Positions 9,102 to 16,688 of a DNA stretch of 33,316 bases are shown piece after piece (position 1 is the first letter of the stretch; every line of letters begins with the position of its first letter). Source of the stretch: a virus. The stretch is taken from positions 1-33,316 of IMG/VR virus record IMGVR_UViG_3300025853_000340; one strand, given 5' to 3'. The translations under genes and the position numbers were made by a program. The notes below the pieces were generated by a model. It had not been told where the DNA came from and searched no databases. It was given only the letters and a program-made list of their open reading frames with translations.

Positions 9102-9752
9102 TTAGTTTGTGTGTGGTATTGAGTATTTTAATAACAACGCTCCGTTGCTTCCTGATGTCGGAATTGAGTTCTGTGAGTCATTAGAACCATTAACTCCCCC
9201 TGCTCCGGCTTTACCAATATAATATGTTAAACTTCCAGAAACCGTCAGGTTGTCAAAAACGACACCTCCAGTTCCACCGGTTCCGCCACTGTTTGAATTT
9301 CCTGAAGTTCTATTAGGATATCCTCCATCACCAAAAGACGCTAATACATTTAATTTAGTGGGAAGTGATAGAGAGTCTGATGGTTTTCCACGAACTCCGT
9401 CAACACCATTGATATTGCCCGCAAGACCTTTACTTCCTTGTGCAGCAACAGATGAGTGGGCACCGTGTCCACCTCCACCCCCACCAATTCCACCAGGAGA
9501 GATAATTGATGAAAATATAGTAGGAGTTCCATTAGACCCGCTCGTTGCGCTTGATGTCGTTGTACCACTATCTTCACTGCCACCTGCACCCGCACCTCCG
9601 CCAATAGCAGTAACATTAACATAAATACCTGTTCCTGGAACAGGATGTGTCCAACTTCCTGTACCGTTGGTAGTTGACGAATAATCCAATATTTCCTCAC
9701 GATACTCGTAAGTTGTTACGCCTTGTCCTAATCCTATTGTTGTTGTAGCCAT
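9102..9752 (-). CDS. Glycine-rich tail adhesin (216 aa)
   Basis: The N-terminus ends with S-W-T-H-P-V-P-G, matching the H-P-L-P-G of the other two adhesins. A Gly/Ser-rich domain follows with repeated G-G-G-G clusters (I-G-G-G-A-G-A-G-G; G-G-I-G-G-G-G-G-G-H-G; G-G-T-G-G-T-G-G), ending with Y-Y-I-G-K-A-G-A-G-G and L-L-L-K-Y-S-I. It has the polyglycine domain without the C-terminal beta domain of 5740-6762. It lies 20 bp upstream of a long fibre gene. A tip-adhesin role is inferred from the glycine architecture and context. Confidence 0.7.
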   Translation of the reverse strand: MATTTIGLGQGVTTYEYREEILDYSSTTNGTGSWTHPVPGTGIYVNVTAIGGGAGAGGSEDSGTTTSSATSGSNGTPTIFSSIISPGGIGGGGGGHGAHSSVAAQGSKGLAGNINGVDGVRGKPSDSLSLPTKLNVLASFGDGGYPNRTSGNSNSGGTGGTGGVVFDNLTVSGSLTYYIGKAGAGGVNGSNDSQNSIPTSGSNGALLLKYSIPHTN

Positions 9753-9773
9753 AATGTTTTAAAAATTATTAAA

Positions 9774-10736
9774 TTAAACGATTCCCCATTTTGTTTTTAG
9801 TTCAGATAATACAGAATTTCTTTGGGATTCGTTGTGTGCTCCTGTATAAACTCTAAATTCTTTTACATTTTGAGATACAGATGAACCTCCATATGATGCT
9901 GGCGTATATGCAACGTTTCCCAATCCAATTGCATATGATCCAGGAACTTTCAATTTTTCAGGAATAGCACCTTCAAACGATTTAACAGAAGAAACTTCAC
10001 TTTCATAATTTACATTATCTTTATCAAAATAATTCAATGTTTCATACGGAATAAGTTCTCCTATATTTGAATCAAAAATAAACGTGGTAATATTTCCGTG
10101 ATTATTTGATATCGGAGAATTAGCAGAAGAAACATTACGATTTAGAATAATATCCACATCTTCATATGCTCTTTTAATAACAAAATCAGATCGTGTAGTT
10201 TGAGCATTTGAATCATTTACTCCCGAATACCCTGCTACTTGAGCAAATGGAGTTGCAATAAATTGACCAGTGGCTGATATAATGTTAGTCCATGCTGGGC
10301 AATAAACATTCATATCACCCACAAAATACACACTATATTTGTATAAATTCAAATAATTTTTATTAGCTTTCAACATTGTAAGATCTGTATTTGTGCTTAG
10401 TGTAGCATCAATATATTCAATGGTTGTGCTTGGTTTGTGGATTTTATATGGAGATGTCAATGATGCACTTGGAGTTGATAAATACTGTATATATTGAATT
10501 CCCTCAGATGAAACATTATCAATCCGCAAAACAGGATCATCATTTTCGGTTGCTTGTTGGGTTTTGTTTACATCTTTCCACATGGATGTACTATTACTAA
10601 CATCAATTTGTAACAACAATATATTATCGGGTATAACTGTATCCTGATCTATAAAAGATGAGTTAATCGGCAAAGATAATAACTCAGTTGTTTGTGGTTG
10701 TTCTGCCCTAAATAATCTACTATATGGAGTTGCCAT
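9774..10736 (-). CDS. LamG / concanavalin-like tail protein (320 aa)
   Basis: The order of motifs fits a LamG-like sandwich as seen in many phage and environmental proteins: an early W-K-D-V-N-K-T-Q-Q-A-T-E-N-D-D-P-V (like the W-x-D-x-S-G-N-x-x-x-A-T-Q pattern) at about residues 52-70, and a C-terminal S-Q-N-V-K-E-F-R-V-Y segment followed by an amphipathic helix ending L-K-T-K-W-G-I-V. These domains bind carbohydrate in known families; binding here is inferred. It lies 4 bp from 10741-12570, so the two are cotranscribed. A weak AGAGG lies upstream of the ATG. Confidence 0.6.
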   Translation of the reverse strand: MATPYSRLFRAEQPQTTELLSLPINSSFIDQDTVIPDNILLLQIDVSNSTSMWKDVNKTQQATENDDPVLRIDNVSSEGIQYIQYLSTPSASLTSPYKIHKPSTTIEYIDATLSTNTDLTMLKANKNYLNLYKYSVYFVGDMNVYCPAWTNIISATGQFIATPFAQVAGYSGVNDSNAQTTRSDFVIKRAYEDVDIILNRNVSSANSPISNNHGNITTFIFDSNIGELIPYETLNYFDKDNVNYESEVSSVKSFEGAIPEKLKVPGSYAIGLGNVAYTPASYGGSSVSQNVKEFRVYTGAHNESQRNSVLSELKTKWGIV

Positions 10737-10740
10737 AATA

Positions 10741-12570
10741 TTATGCCTCTATTCTGTATTTGTTGTTAAAATATCTTAGTTTTATGCTTCCGAAATTGGT
10801 ATCCAATATCAATGGTTGTGATGTAACACCTGTTATAATAGCAGCTGATTCAACAGCAACGTTATTAATACCCCAATCACCTTCATAGTCGTTAAATTCA
10901 AATAATGTTCCGTTACCAGGATTCGTCGGTAAACTAGCAGTAACGTTAGAACCTGTTATATAATATGTTGTATCTTTAACAGCAGCGAATGACCCACTCA
11001 TCACTTTGATGTTGTTGATCTCTGTTTCACCGCCAATGTTTACGCCTCTCATGTTATACACTATAACATTGTTAGCGTCCTTCACAGTAGCAACCGGCTT
11101 GCTTATTCCAGAAGTCGGTGCGGTTGTGGTCAATGACCCAGTAGCAGCCAAAAATAAAATCTCTCCAGCACTTCCCAATCCATGTGAAGATATGTTCGCC
11201 ACACCATTATACACAATTTGGAAATTAGCAGAACTAGCACTCGTCACCAATCCCAAAACCTCAGCAGTTTCATCCGCAGATACACTCGATGTAACCCATG
11301 TTGACGCTGTCAAATATACCGGAGTTCCAGCACTAAAGGTGTTCGCCTGAACGATCAACTCACCAGTAGCCTTACTAGCAGTAGTCGGTGTAGACGATCC
11401 GCCTCCAACAAAACTGGATGTTGCAATGAACTCTAAAGCACTTCCAGCATTATTTACTATTACAAATTTATTTGAGTTACCAGAATATGAACTTGGCGTG
11501 TCAGTCAATCCAGTAAACTCAGTAGCACCACTTCCACTAGCAGTTCCTCCGCCGACAAAATCTAAAACACATACATCACTTCCACTTGGAATAGCATAAT
11601 CCATTGTCAATTGACTTACAGTTAATGTATAGTCATCGGCTGGAATACGAACACCATTCACATATACTAAAGTAGCAGCCGTGTTAACGTCAGGAGATAA
11701 TGAGAAAATCGTGGTTGATGCTGTAGGAGCAAAACACTGTTCGTTAGCAGTAGCAATACCACCGCTTCCAGATGAAACAGATCCAGTTCCATTAGCACCA
11801 TAGTCAACGGCACAAACTTCATCTCCCGCCAAACTTCCAGTCACCAACGTCAATTGAGTAGTGGTTACTGTATAATCAGACGGAGAAAGTTTCCAACCAT
11901 TTACATATATTAAAGTGTTAGCAGCCGTTACATCGGGACTTAATGGAAATATAGTTTGTCCGCCTGTTGCTGTATAACATTGATGTGAAGCAATTCCACC
12001 TCCACCAGATCCACCTCCAGAACCAACAGCATCCAAATCAAAACCACGCATCAACCCTACAATGATTTGGTCACTTGCAATAGCAACACCAATTGGTTTA
12101 GAAATTCCAGTAGAAGGTTCACTGTCAGTTATAGCACCAGCAGAACCTTGACTTAAATAAAGAGGAGCACCTAATGTAAATCCATGACTGTCTACAAACA
12201 CCTTACCGGCATATACTACACTAAATGATGAACTATCAGCAGTTTCAATTATACCCAATACCTCCGCATTCGCTGTAGAGTCGGCCTGTGCTAATGTGTA
12301 TCCTCCAGAAGTTCTTCTAATAGCTTGACCAGCAGTAAAAGAATTAGCATAATTTATACCATCTTTAGTTACACCAGCACTATTTGATGAAGATAAAGCA
12401 TTCAATGCATCCGTTACAGTAACCCCTGGAACAGTAGATTGGTTTATATTAAAACTTGATGAAAACGCCTGTCTTAGACTACCAGTTGTGCTCCAAGGTA
12501 TATCCTCTGGTCTTAGTGCACCTGGAGAACTGTAATCTAAATCAACCCAATGTCTTGTTACTTTTGCCAT
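10741..12570 (-). CDS. Modular tail fibre protein (609 aa)
   Basis: Contains two copies of the module with S-F-T-A-G-Q-A-I-R / L-I-V-Q-A-N-T-F-S-A-G (about 75-175 and 395-510, each ending N-M-R-G-V or L-M-R-G-F). It also has two copies of the fibre module with T-L-I-Y-V-N-G-W / T-L-V-Y-V-N-G-V plus D-Y-T (about 195-260 and 280-340), and G-L-T-D-T-P-S-S-Y-S-G. The C-terminal 95 residues (D-T-T-Y-Y-I-T, A-S-L-P-T-N-P-G-N-G, I-K-L-R-Y-F) match a common fibre C-terminal domain. It shares modules with the three long paralogues but lacks their 130-residue repeats and collagen-like tail. TATTTATA lies 7 nt before the ATG. Confidence 0.8.
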   Translation of the reverse strand: MAKVTRHWVDLDYSSPGALRPEDIPWSTTGSLRQAFSSSFNINQSTVPGVTVTDALNALSSSNSAGVTKDGINYANSFTAGQAIRRTSGGYTLAQADSTANAEVLGIIETADSSSFSVVYAGKVFVDSHGFTLGAPLYLSQGSAGAITDSEPSTGISKPIGVAIASDQIIVGLMRGFDLDAVGSGGGSGGGGIASHQCYTATGGQTIFPLSPDVTAANTLIYVNGWKLSPSDYTVTTTQLTLVTGSLAGDEVCAVDYGANGTGSVSSGSGGIATANEQCFAPTASTTIFSLSPDVNTAATLVYVNGVRIPADDYTLTVSQLTMDYAIPSGSDVCVLDFVGGGTASGSGATEFTGLTDTPSSYSGNSNKFVIVNNAGSALEFIATSSFVGGGSSTPTTASKATGELIVQANTFSAGTPVYLTASTWVTSSVSADETAEVLGLVTSASSANFQIVYNGVANISSHGLGSAGEILFLAATGSLTTTAPTSGISKPVATVKDANNVIVYNMRGVNIGGETEINNIKVMSGSFAAVKDTTYYITGSNVTASLPTNPGNGTLFEFNDYEGDWGINNVAVESAAIITGVTSQPLILDTNFGSIKLRYFNNKYRIEA

Positions 12571-12590
12571 GATTATCTATAAATATCTTG

Positions 12591-13001
12591 TTATATCATT
12601 CTTTGGTAACGAACCGTCATGACATCACCATCACGAAGCTGTCCATCTAAATCCAAACCATTCCAACTTAATAAAGATTGTGTCACCGTATAATCAATAG
12701 CAAGAGTCTGTGCCGGAGCATGTCTTATGTCAACAACAACATCTCTAGCATCATGAACTTGATGTGTTAATGTTACTTGTGCTGATGCTGTAATAGCATT
12801 TGTTATATCAAATCTATCTGAGATGGCTTCTAAAGAACCAGACCATGTGTTTACCTTTACAGCAAGATCATGAAAATCTATATTCTTAGTTTCGCCTGTT
12901 GGTGATGTAGTAGCATCAGTGTCTACAACAATAAATAAATCCGGATTATCTATCGACGCAGTATTTAAACTTCTTAGCTCTGTTACTTTTTGGTTTGCCA
13001 T
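12591..13001 (-). CDS. Short tail fibre / connector protein (136 aa)
   Basis: The N-terminus K-V-T-E-L then D-L-F-I-V-V-D-T-D-A and G-E-T-K-N-I-D-F is the usual opening of small phage fibre proteins. The C-terminal 70 residues (S-A-Q-V-T-L-T-H, V-V-V-D-I-R-H, D-Y-T-V-T-Q-S-L-L) resemble a single copy of the fibre module found in 10741-12570. It is first in the late tail gene cluster after PhoH. TATTTAT occurs 22 nt before the ATG. A fibre-linking role is inferred. Confidence 0.65.
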   Translation of the reverse strand: MANQKVTELRSLNTASIDNPDLFIVVDTDATTSPTGETKNIDFHDLAVKVNTWSGSLEAISDRFDITNAITASAQVTLTHQVHDARDVVVDIRHAPAQTLAIDYTVTQSLLSWNGLDLDGQLRDGDVMTVRYQRMI

Positions 13002-13052
13002 GATTATTTACAATTTTATAATAATAAATATCAAACGATATGGTTTTTCTCA

Positions 13053-13760
13053 TTACAAATCAACGTCGGCTTCTTTCACTTTACTAACAATAAATTTCAC
13101 AAGAGCACTTCTTACAATGTCACTTTCATTGAACCCAAACTCAAATATACCATTTAGTTTACAATCATCACCCTCAAATATACGACAAAAATCAGCAAAT
13201 CCAGATTTATTTCGTATGTCACTTTGTGCTGGATCTCCCAATAAAAACATTTTTGTTCCTTCTCCACAACGAGTCATCAACGTAAACAACTCCTTCTTAG
13301 TCAAGTTCTGAGCTTCATCTACAACGATTATCTTGTTGTGCCAATCCTGACCACGACTGAATCCTACATGTTCACAATGAACTTTGTTATTGTCGTGTAA
13401 ATAAGATAACTCCGTAGGAGATAAAAAGTCGCTAAGCTTATCTCTAAGAGGTTTTAAATATGGTGCCATCTTCATCTCTTCTTCGCCCGGCAAAAACCCT
13501 ATCTTACCATCAGCACTTTCAATAGCACTTCTTATATAAATTAAACCATTATACATCTTGGTGTTTAATAACTCCAAAGCACTATAAATAGATAAATATG
13601 TTTTACTAGTACCAGCAGGCCCAGAAGTCAATATCATCTTCGTGTTTTTGTGTAACGCTAACTCGATAAAACGTTTTTGTTTTTCGGTTAACTCTAATTT
13701 TTGGGTTATCTTTATTTTCCGTTTTAAAACCTCATCAGGTTTAGATCGTTTATTTGACAT
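13053..13760 (-). CDS. phoH: PhoH-like ATPase
   Basis: PhoH-family P-loop NTPase of 235 residues. Walker A is G-P-A-G-T-S-K-T (47-54) and Walker B is I-I-V-V-D-E-A-Q-N (144-152). The family segments F-L-P-G (89-92), F-S-R-G (134-137) and L-G-D-P-A-Q (about 174-179) are all present. PhoH proteins are common in marine and T4-like phages, where an RNA-linked ATPase or helicase role is proposed but not settled. Its start overlaps the end of 13750-14109 by 11 bp, pointing to translational coupling. Confidence 0.92.
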   Translation of the reverse strand: MSNKRSKPDEVLKRKIKITQKLELTEKQKRFIELALHKNTKMILTSGPAGTSKTYLSIYSALELLNTKMYNGLIYIRSAIESADGKIGFLPGEEEMKMAPYLKPLRDKLSDFLSPTELSYLHDNNKVHCEHVGFSRGQDWHNKIIVVDEAQNLTKKELFTLMTRCGEGTKMFLLGDPAQSDIRNKSGFADFCRIFEGDDCKLNGIFEFGFNESDIVRSALVKFIVSKVKEADVDL

Positions 13761-14109
13761 ATTTTTTTTCTACGTTATTTTTTATTTTGAAAGCATATGA
13801 ACACAATTCATATTTTTCCGATTCCATATAAAAATTACAAATGTTTTTTACGTTGTCGTAAAAATCGTCTTCCTTTAAAGTAACCACAAAATCAGAATCA
13901 GAGAATTTAAACAACTCGATCGAATCTAATTCATTCTTCATAGCATACTCGATACGATTCAACGTCATTTGTGTCAACTCAGTTTTATGAGTTTGTAAAT
14001 AGTCGTCCAGTAAATCATATTCAGATGGAAGTTCAAATGGATATTTCTTTCTGGCTTTATATGACCTTTTGGGTTTTTTTGTAGACTTTTCTTTTTTCTG
14101 TGATGCCAT
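13750..14109 (-). CDS. Basic small protein upstream of phoH, unknown
   Basis: 119 residues from ATG 14109 (M-A-S-Q-K-K-E-K). An upstream start at 14163 is possible but would overlap the divergent gene that begins at 14134, and the late-promoter-like palindrome lies just before 14109. The first 25 residues are very basic (K-K-P-K-R-S-Y-K-A-R-K-K), the rest acidic and helical. It overlaps phoH by 11 bp. No family is recognised. A nucleic-acid-binding tail is plausible from charge alone. Confidence 0.65.
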   Translation of the reverse strand: MASQKKEKSTKKPKRSYKARKKYPFELPSEYDLLDDYLQTHKTELTQMTLNRIEYAMKNELDSIELFKFSDSDFVVTLKEDDFYDNVKNICNFYMESEKYELCSYAFKIKNNVEKKYVK

Positions 14110-14116
14110 TCGTTCT

Positions 14117-14130
14117 GATAAATATTTATC
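14117..14130. promoter_or_regulatory. Divergent late-promoter-like palindrome GATAAATATTTATC
   Basis: A perfect 14-bp palindrome in the 24-bp gap between two divergent starts (14109 on minus, 14134 on plus). Each strand reads GATAAATA, one mismatch from the T4 late -10 box TATAAATA, so it could serve as overlapping divergent late promoters or as an operator. No -35 box is present, as expected for T4-type late promoters. Confidence 0.5.
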
Positions 14131-14133
14131 AAT

Positions 14134-14484
14134 ATGGATATTCGTAAATTTAATCGAGAACAAATTAAAAAATTAATAAACTCACCGGATTTTTTAATCA
14201 TTTACGAATCGCTTGACGAACCATCAAAAAAAATATTACGTCCATATATAAAAGACAAAAAACTTCCATCTATGGCGAAACGCATAAAGTCAGCAACAAA
14301 AGATACGGTCGAATGGATCAAGAAAGGTTCAAAATTTGTATCAAACGAAGAGTTTGATAGACGTATGAAAATTTGTTACGAATGTGAATTCTGGAATAAA
14401 ACGCATTGTAGAGTGTGTGGTTGTTTTAAAGCTAAACAAAAAATGACATCTTCTAAATGTCCACTGCCTAATCCTAAGTGGTAA
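14134..14484 (+). CDS. Zinc-ribbon phage protein (116 aa)
   Basis: One of only two plus-strand genes. The C-terminal 40 residues hold C81, C84, C92, C95, C97 and C109 in the order C-Y-E-C, C-R-V-C-G-C, K-C-P-L-P-N-P-K-W. This pattern is common in small proteins of T4-like and cyanophages. The N-terminal 75 residues are basic and helical. The start is fixed by the palindrome 4 nt upstream. It converges on 14474-14779 with an 11-bp overlap of coding ends. Zinc binding is inferred from the cysteines; the function is unknown. Confidence 0.8.
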   Translation: MDIRKFNREQIKKLINSPDFLIIYESLDEPSKKILRPYIKDKKLPSMAKRIKSATKDTVEWIKKGSKFVSNEEFDRRMKICYECEFWNKTHCRVCGCFKAKQKMTSSKCPLPNPKW

Positions 14485-14779
14485 CTATCCTATATTCCCA
14501 ATTGTCGGGCTCCTGTTTTGTCAGAAAATGATTACGTTTGTGTTGGTCTAACGCCTGATCAACATCCTTCTCTGTCTTGTATCGACCAATTCTATACCAC
14601 TCACGTTTATATACCATCTCAAACAAAAACGTGTTCATATCAGAACGATCAGGACCAATATATCTACACTCTAACTTATAAGGTTTCTTTTTGGCCCCAA
14701 CCTTATGTTTAGTTTTGTCTGATGCTTGTTGTCTACGATTATCCTTATAGTCGTTTATACGTTTTCTCGTATCACTCAT
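14474..14779 (-). CDS. Small basic protein, unknown (101 aa)
   Basis: ATG at 14779 was chosen over a GTG one codon earlier. It is strongly basic in the first 40 residues (R-K-R, D-N-R-R-Q-Q, K-T-K-H-K), followed by a more ordered part with aromatic residues (Y-K-R-E-W-Y-R-I-G-R-Y) and a final W-E-Y-R-I-V. It overlaps the end of the zinc-ribbon gene 14772-15008 by 8 bp, so it belongs to that operon. No family is recognised. Confidence 0.6.
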   Translation of the reverse strand: MSDTRKRINDYKDNRRQQASDKTKHKVGAKKKPYKLECRYIGPDRSDMNTFLFEMVYKREWYRIGRYKTEKDVDQALDQHKRNHFLTKQEPDNWEYRIVTT

Positions 14780-15008
14780 CACTTATCCTATACATACCAT
14801 CCATTAATCGCTTAAAACAATACTGACATAATTCAAGTTGAACACGAGTTCCGTCACCAAATACACTTCCGTAACCACCAACAAAATCAATGCTTACAAT
14901 CTCCTGAAACTCAATCGGATTTCTTACAGATATGTCGCCATGACAACAATCACATTTGACGCTTTTTATAACGTCAATACACTTGGATTTAGTTTGATAC
15001 ATCTTCAT
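14772..15008 (-). CDS. Two-CxxC zinc-binding small protein (78 aa)
   Basis: Cysteine pairs C-D-C-C (19-22) and C-Q-Y-C (61-64) flank F-Q-E-I-V-S-I-D-F-V-G-G-Y-G-S-V-F-G-D-G. This resembles small bacterial and phage zinc-ribbon proteins with a central G-G-Y-G-S-x-F-G-D-G. Its ATG overlaps the previous stop (ATGA), and its end overlaps the next start by 8 bp. Metal binding is likely; the target is unknown. Confidence 0.7.
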   Translation of the reverse strand: MKMYQTKSKCIDVIKSVKCDCCHGDISVRNPIEFQEIVSIDFVGGYGSVFGDGTRVQLELCQYCFKRLMDGMYRISDE

Positions 15009-15280
15009 AGATAACGTTCAATTAACATCTTTTTAGCGTAATCGGGCGGTAATACAGTAACCAACGTTTTTGTTGTGTTGCTATATACTACTGGTAAATA
15101 AATATCGCCGATTTTTAACAAATGTATAGCTCTACTATTAGATTCTTTAAAAGACACTATTGATTTGTTGGCAATCACCATATTAGTTAAAACCGCATAA
15201 TTTTCTCTGTCAATGTCAAGATTATAACGTTCTTTTACGCGATCACGAAAATGAAAAAAATTAGCGGTTCTGTGTTTCAT
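15005..15280 (-). CDS. Small conserved-looking phage protein (91 aa)
   Basis: The start at 15280 gives a TAATG overlap with the upstream stop and is preferred to an in-frame start 7 codons earlier. The sequence opens M-K-H-R-T-A-N-F-F-H-F-R-D-R-V-K-E-R-Y. The C-terminal half has I-Y-L-P-V-V-Y-S-N-T-T-K-T-L-V-T-V-L-P-P. The R-V-K-E-R-Y plus V-V-Y-x-x-x-x-K-T-L-V-T-V-L-P combination is seen in small phage proteins that recall RelE-like folds, but that link is weak. Confidence 0.6.
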   Translation of the reverse strand: MKHRTANFFHFRDRVKERYNLDIDRENYAVLTNMVIANKSIVSFKESNSRAIHLLKIGDIYLPVVYSNTTKTLVTVLPPDYAKKMLIERYL

Positions 15281-15588
15281 TAAATATCCCAATAATCCCA
15301 TTCAGTATAAGGAAATTCTTTTAAAAATTCATTATACCCATCTTCACTATCAGCATACACAATATCCTCGAAATTACCCCAAACTCTTCCAAATTTAGGG
15401 TGATTCGCCTTAAAGTCGTTTATCCAATAATAATAATCTTCATGAATAACAGCTTTAACTGTCCAATCATTATCATGTGTCAACTCATGTTCACCGTCAG
15501 CATATTTAACGTCACTTACAACAAAAGGATCTAATGTTCTAGCTTGATGTGGAAAATCTAAACTAAACTTTTTTTCAAATATTTTCAT
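15280..15588 (-). CDS. Acidic aromatic-rich small protein, unknown (102 aa)
   Basis: It starts at ATG 15588, overlapping the kinase stop (ATGA), and ends in a TAATG overlap with the next gene. It is acidic and rich in Trp, Tyr and Phe (D-Y-Y-Y-W-I-N-D, T-E-W-D-Y-W-D-I at the end). No family is recognised. Tight coupling to the polynucleotide kinase gene suggests joint expression rather than a known joint function. Confidence 0.6.
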   Translation of the reverse strand: MKIFEKKFSLDFPHQARTLDPFVVSDVKYADGEHELTHDNDWTVKAVIHEDYYYWINDFKANHPKFGRVWGNFEDIVYADSEDGYNEFLKEFPYTEWDYWDI

Positions 15589-16061
15589 TTTACAACAACT
15601 ATGGTTTCAAACCCTTCACTCTTACTAGGTAATACAAAACGATCCGCAAAACGTTGGATGACATCAACAGACACCTTTCTGTCACGTTTGTTCTGACGAT
15701 CAATAGCAACACTCACATCAATAGGAAACGCAACAGCATGAACCGCCACGCCATACTTCCGAGCAACCTTAATCGGTTGTTTTCGTGAACGTTTGTCTAC
15801 CATCGTAGCATCAAACACAACATCCTTACCATTCTGTAAAGCTTGATGTAAACGCTTATAAGCAGTATCCCACACCAAAGCATTTTGACTTTGATCCGAT
15901 GCATCACCTGTCAATTCTTCACGAATGTCATCAGGACAAATTAAAATTTTATCGGCTAACTTCGATTTGATATAGGTCGATTTTCCAGATCCTGGAATGC
16001 CAACCATCAAGTGTAACGTATTGGTTACTGTTTTTTCGTTTATTAAAGATTTTAAATTCAT
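15585..16061 (-). CDS. pnk: Polynucleotide 5'-kinase (kinase domain only)
   Basis: A P-loop kinase of 158 residues. Walker A is G-I-P-G-S-G-K-S-T (21-29). C-P-D-D-I-R (42-47) matches the acceptor/catalytic Asp-Arg segment of T4 Pnkp, and N-K-R-D-R-K-V (124-130) fits the lid arginines. T4 Pnkp is about 300 residues with a C-terminal 3'-phosphatase; that half is absent. It transfers the ATP gamma phosphate to 5'-OH ends of nucleic acids. With the RNA ligase at 31520-32584 it could repair tRNAs cut by host anticodon nucleases. TATAAATA lies 6 nt upstream of the ATG. Confidence 0.8.
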   Translation of the reverse strand: MNLKSLINEKTVTNTLHLMVGIPGSGKSTYIKSKLADKILICPDDIREELTGDASDQSQNALVWDTAYKRLHQALQNGKDVVFDATMVDKRSRKQPIKVARKYGVAVHAVAFPIDVSVAIDRQNKRDRKVSVDVIQRFADRFVLPSKSEGFETIVVVK

Positions 16062-16067
16062 GATTTT

Positions 16068-16075
16068 TATTTATA
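16068..16075 (-). promoter_or_regulatory. T4-type late promoter box TATAAATA before the kinase gene
   Basis: An exact match to the T4 late -10 consensus on the minus strand, 6 nt before the ATG of the kinase gene. With usual spacing, transcription would begin at or next to the ATG. In an AT-rich genome one such octamer can occur by chance. Confidence 0.4.
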
Positions 16076-16084
16076 CTAAAAAAA

Positions 16085-16111
16085 TGGCGACAGTCAAAAA
16101 GAAAGTCGCCA
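16085..16111 (-). terminator. Rho-independent terminator after 16125-16352
   Basis: Minus-strand stem TGGCGAC / GTCGCCA with a 13-nt loop, followed by a run of T (TTTTTTTA). It separates the small gene at 16125 from the kinase operon. Confidence 0.8.
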
Positions 16112-16124
16112 CTTTATATTAAAA

Positions 16125-16352
16125 TTAAGAACTACAGTTGGGATTGTCAATTCCAATAACAGAAATCTTTGTGCCATCTGGCCATCGTCTTAAAATGTTT
16201 CGCCAATATTCAGCTTCATTTTCAGCTGACTGATTAGATACGTGATTACGATCACTTACCCTACGATTAGACCGTAATACTACGAAATACTTGTTGTATT
16301 CCGGAGATACGGTGTTAACAAAAACTTTATCAATATATCTACGTTTCGCCAT
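16125..16352 (-). CDS. Small phage protein (75 aa), unknown
   Basis: M-A-K-R-R-Y-I-D; the core V-L-R-S-N-R-R-V-S-D-R and N-E-A-E-Y-W-R-N-I-L-R-R-W-P-D-G-T-K-I looks like a recurrent phage protein with Y-W-x-x-I-L-x-R-W-P-D-G-T. It is transcribed from a sigma70-type promoter at 16394-16421 and closed by a terminator, so it is a one-gene unit. The function is unknown. Confidence 0.65.
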   Translation of the reverse strand: MAKRRYIDKVFVNTVSPEYNKYFVVLRSNRRVSDRNHVSNQSAENEAEYWRNILRRWPDGTKISVIGIDNPNCSS

Positions 16353-16393
16353 TTATTTATATTTTGTAATTAATATTTAAGTTTACGATTATA

Positions 16394-16421
16394 ATATTAC
16401 CACATTTTTTGCATATGTCAA
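16394..16421 (-). promoter_or_regulatory. Sigma70-type promoter for 16125-16352
   Basis: TTGACA, 16-nt spacer, TAATAT on the minus strand. The leader is about 36 nt and ends in ATAAATAA just before the ATG, without a Shine-Dalgarno. Confidence 0.7.
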
Positions 16422-16451
16422 CAAAAAAATAAAAATCATATATATAAAATT

Positions 16452-16688
16452 ATGGAAGCATGGAACGTAAAAACATTTGTAGACATTAAACAAGCAATCG
16501 CAACAGGTAAAACAGTTAGTATTATCTTACATGAGAATATCGCTAGTTACGGAAGAGTAACTTCAGAAAACGCTCATAAAGTTACACAAGTTAGAACCTG
16601 TAGAAACCCAAATGAAGTTGAAGTAGAACTCGATAATAGAGGAACTTTTATTCCAATCGGAGAAAATGACCTCATTCTGATAAAATAG
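16452..16688 (+). CDS. Small plus-strand protein (78 aa), unknown
   Basis: M-E-A-W-N-V-K-T-F-V-D-I-K-Q-A-I; short beta-like stretches (T-V-S-I-I-L-H, V-E-V-E-L-D-N-R-G-T-F-I-P-I) suggest a small barrel-like fold. It is divergent from 16125-16352 and convergent with the sheath-like gene, whose end it overlaps by 17 bp. The upstream sequence is very AT-rich with no clear -35 box. No family is recognised. Confidence 0.6.
   Translation: MEAWNVKTFVDIKQAIATGKTVSIILHENIASYGRVTSENAHKVTQVRTCRNPNEVEVELDNRGTFIPIGENDLILIK

Noticed and set aside
9250-9624. Plus-strand proline-rich frame
   Set aside because: It is the complement of the glycine-rich adhesin codons (GGN/CCN), a shadow of 9102-9752.
15005-15280. 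RelE-type toxin call for the 91-residue protein
   Set aside because: The resemblance rests on a few basic and beta-strand patterns; no antitoxin neighbour and no catalytic set could be recognised.
16354-16361. TATAAATA one nucleotide before the ATG of 16125-16352 as a late promoter
   Set aside because: With normal spacing transcription would start inside the gene; a better sigma70 promoter lies at 16394-16421.
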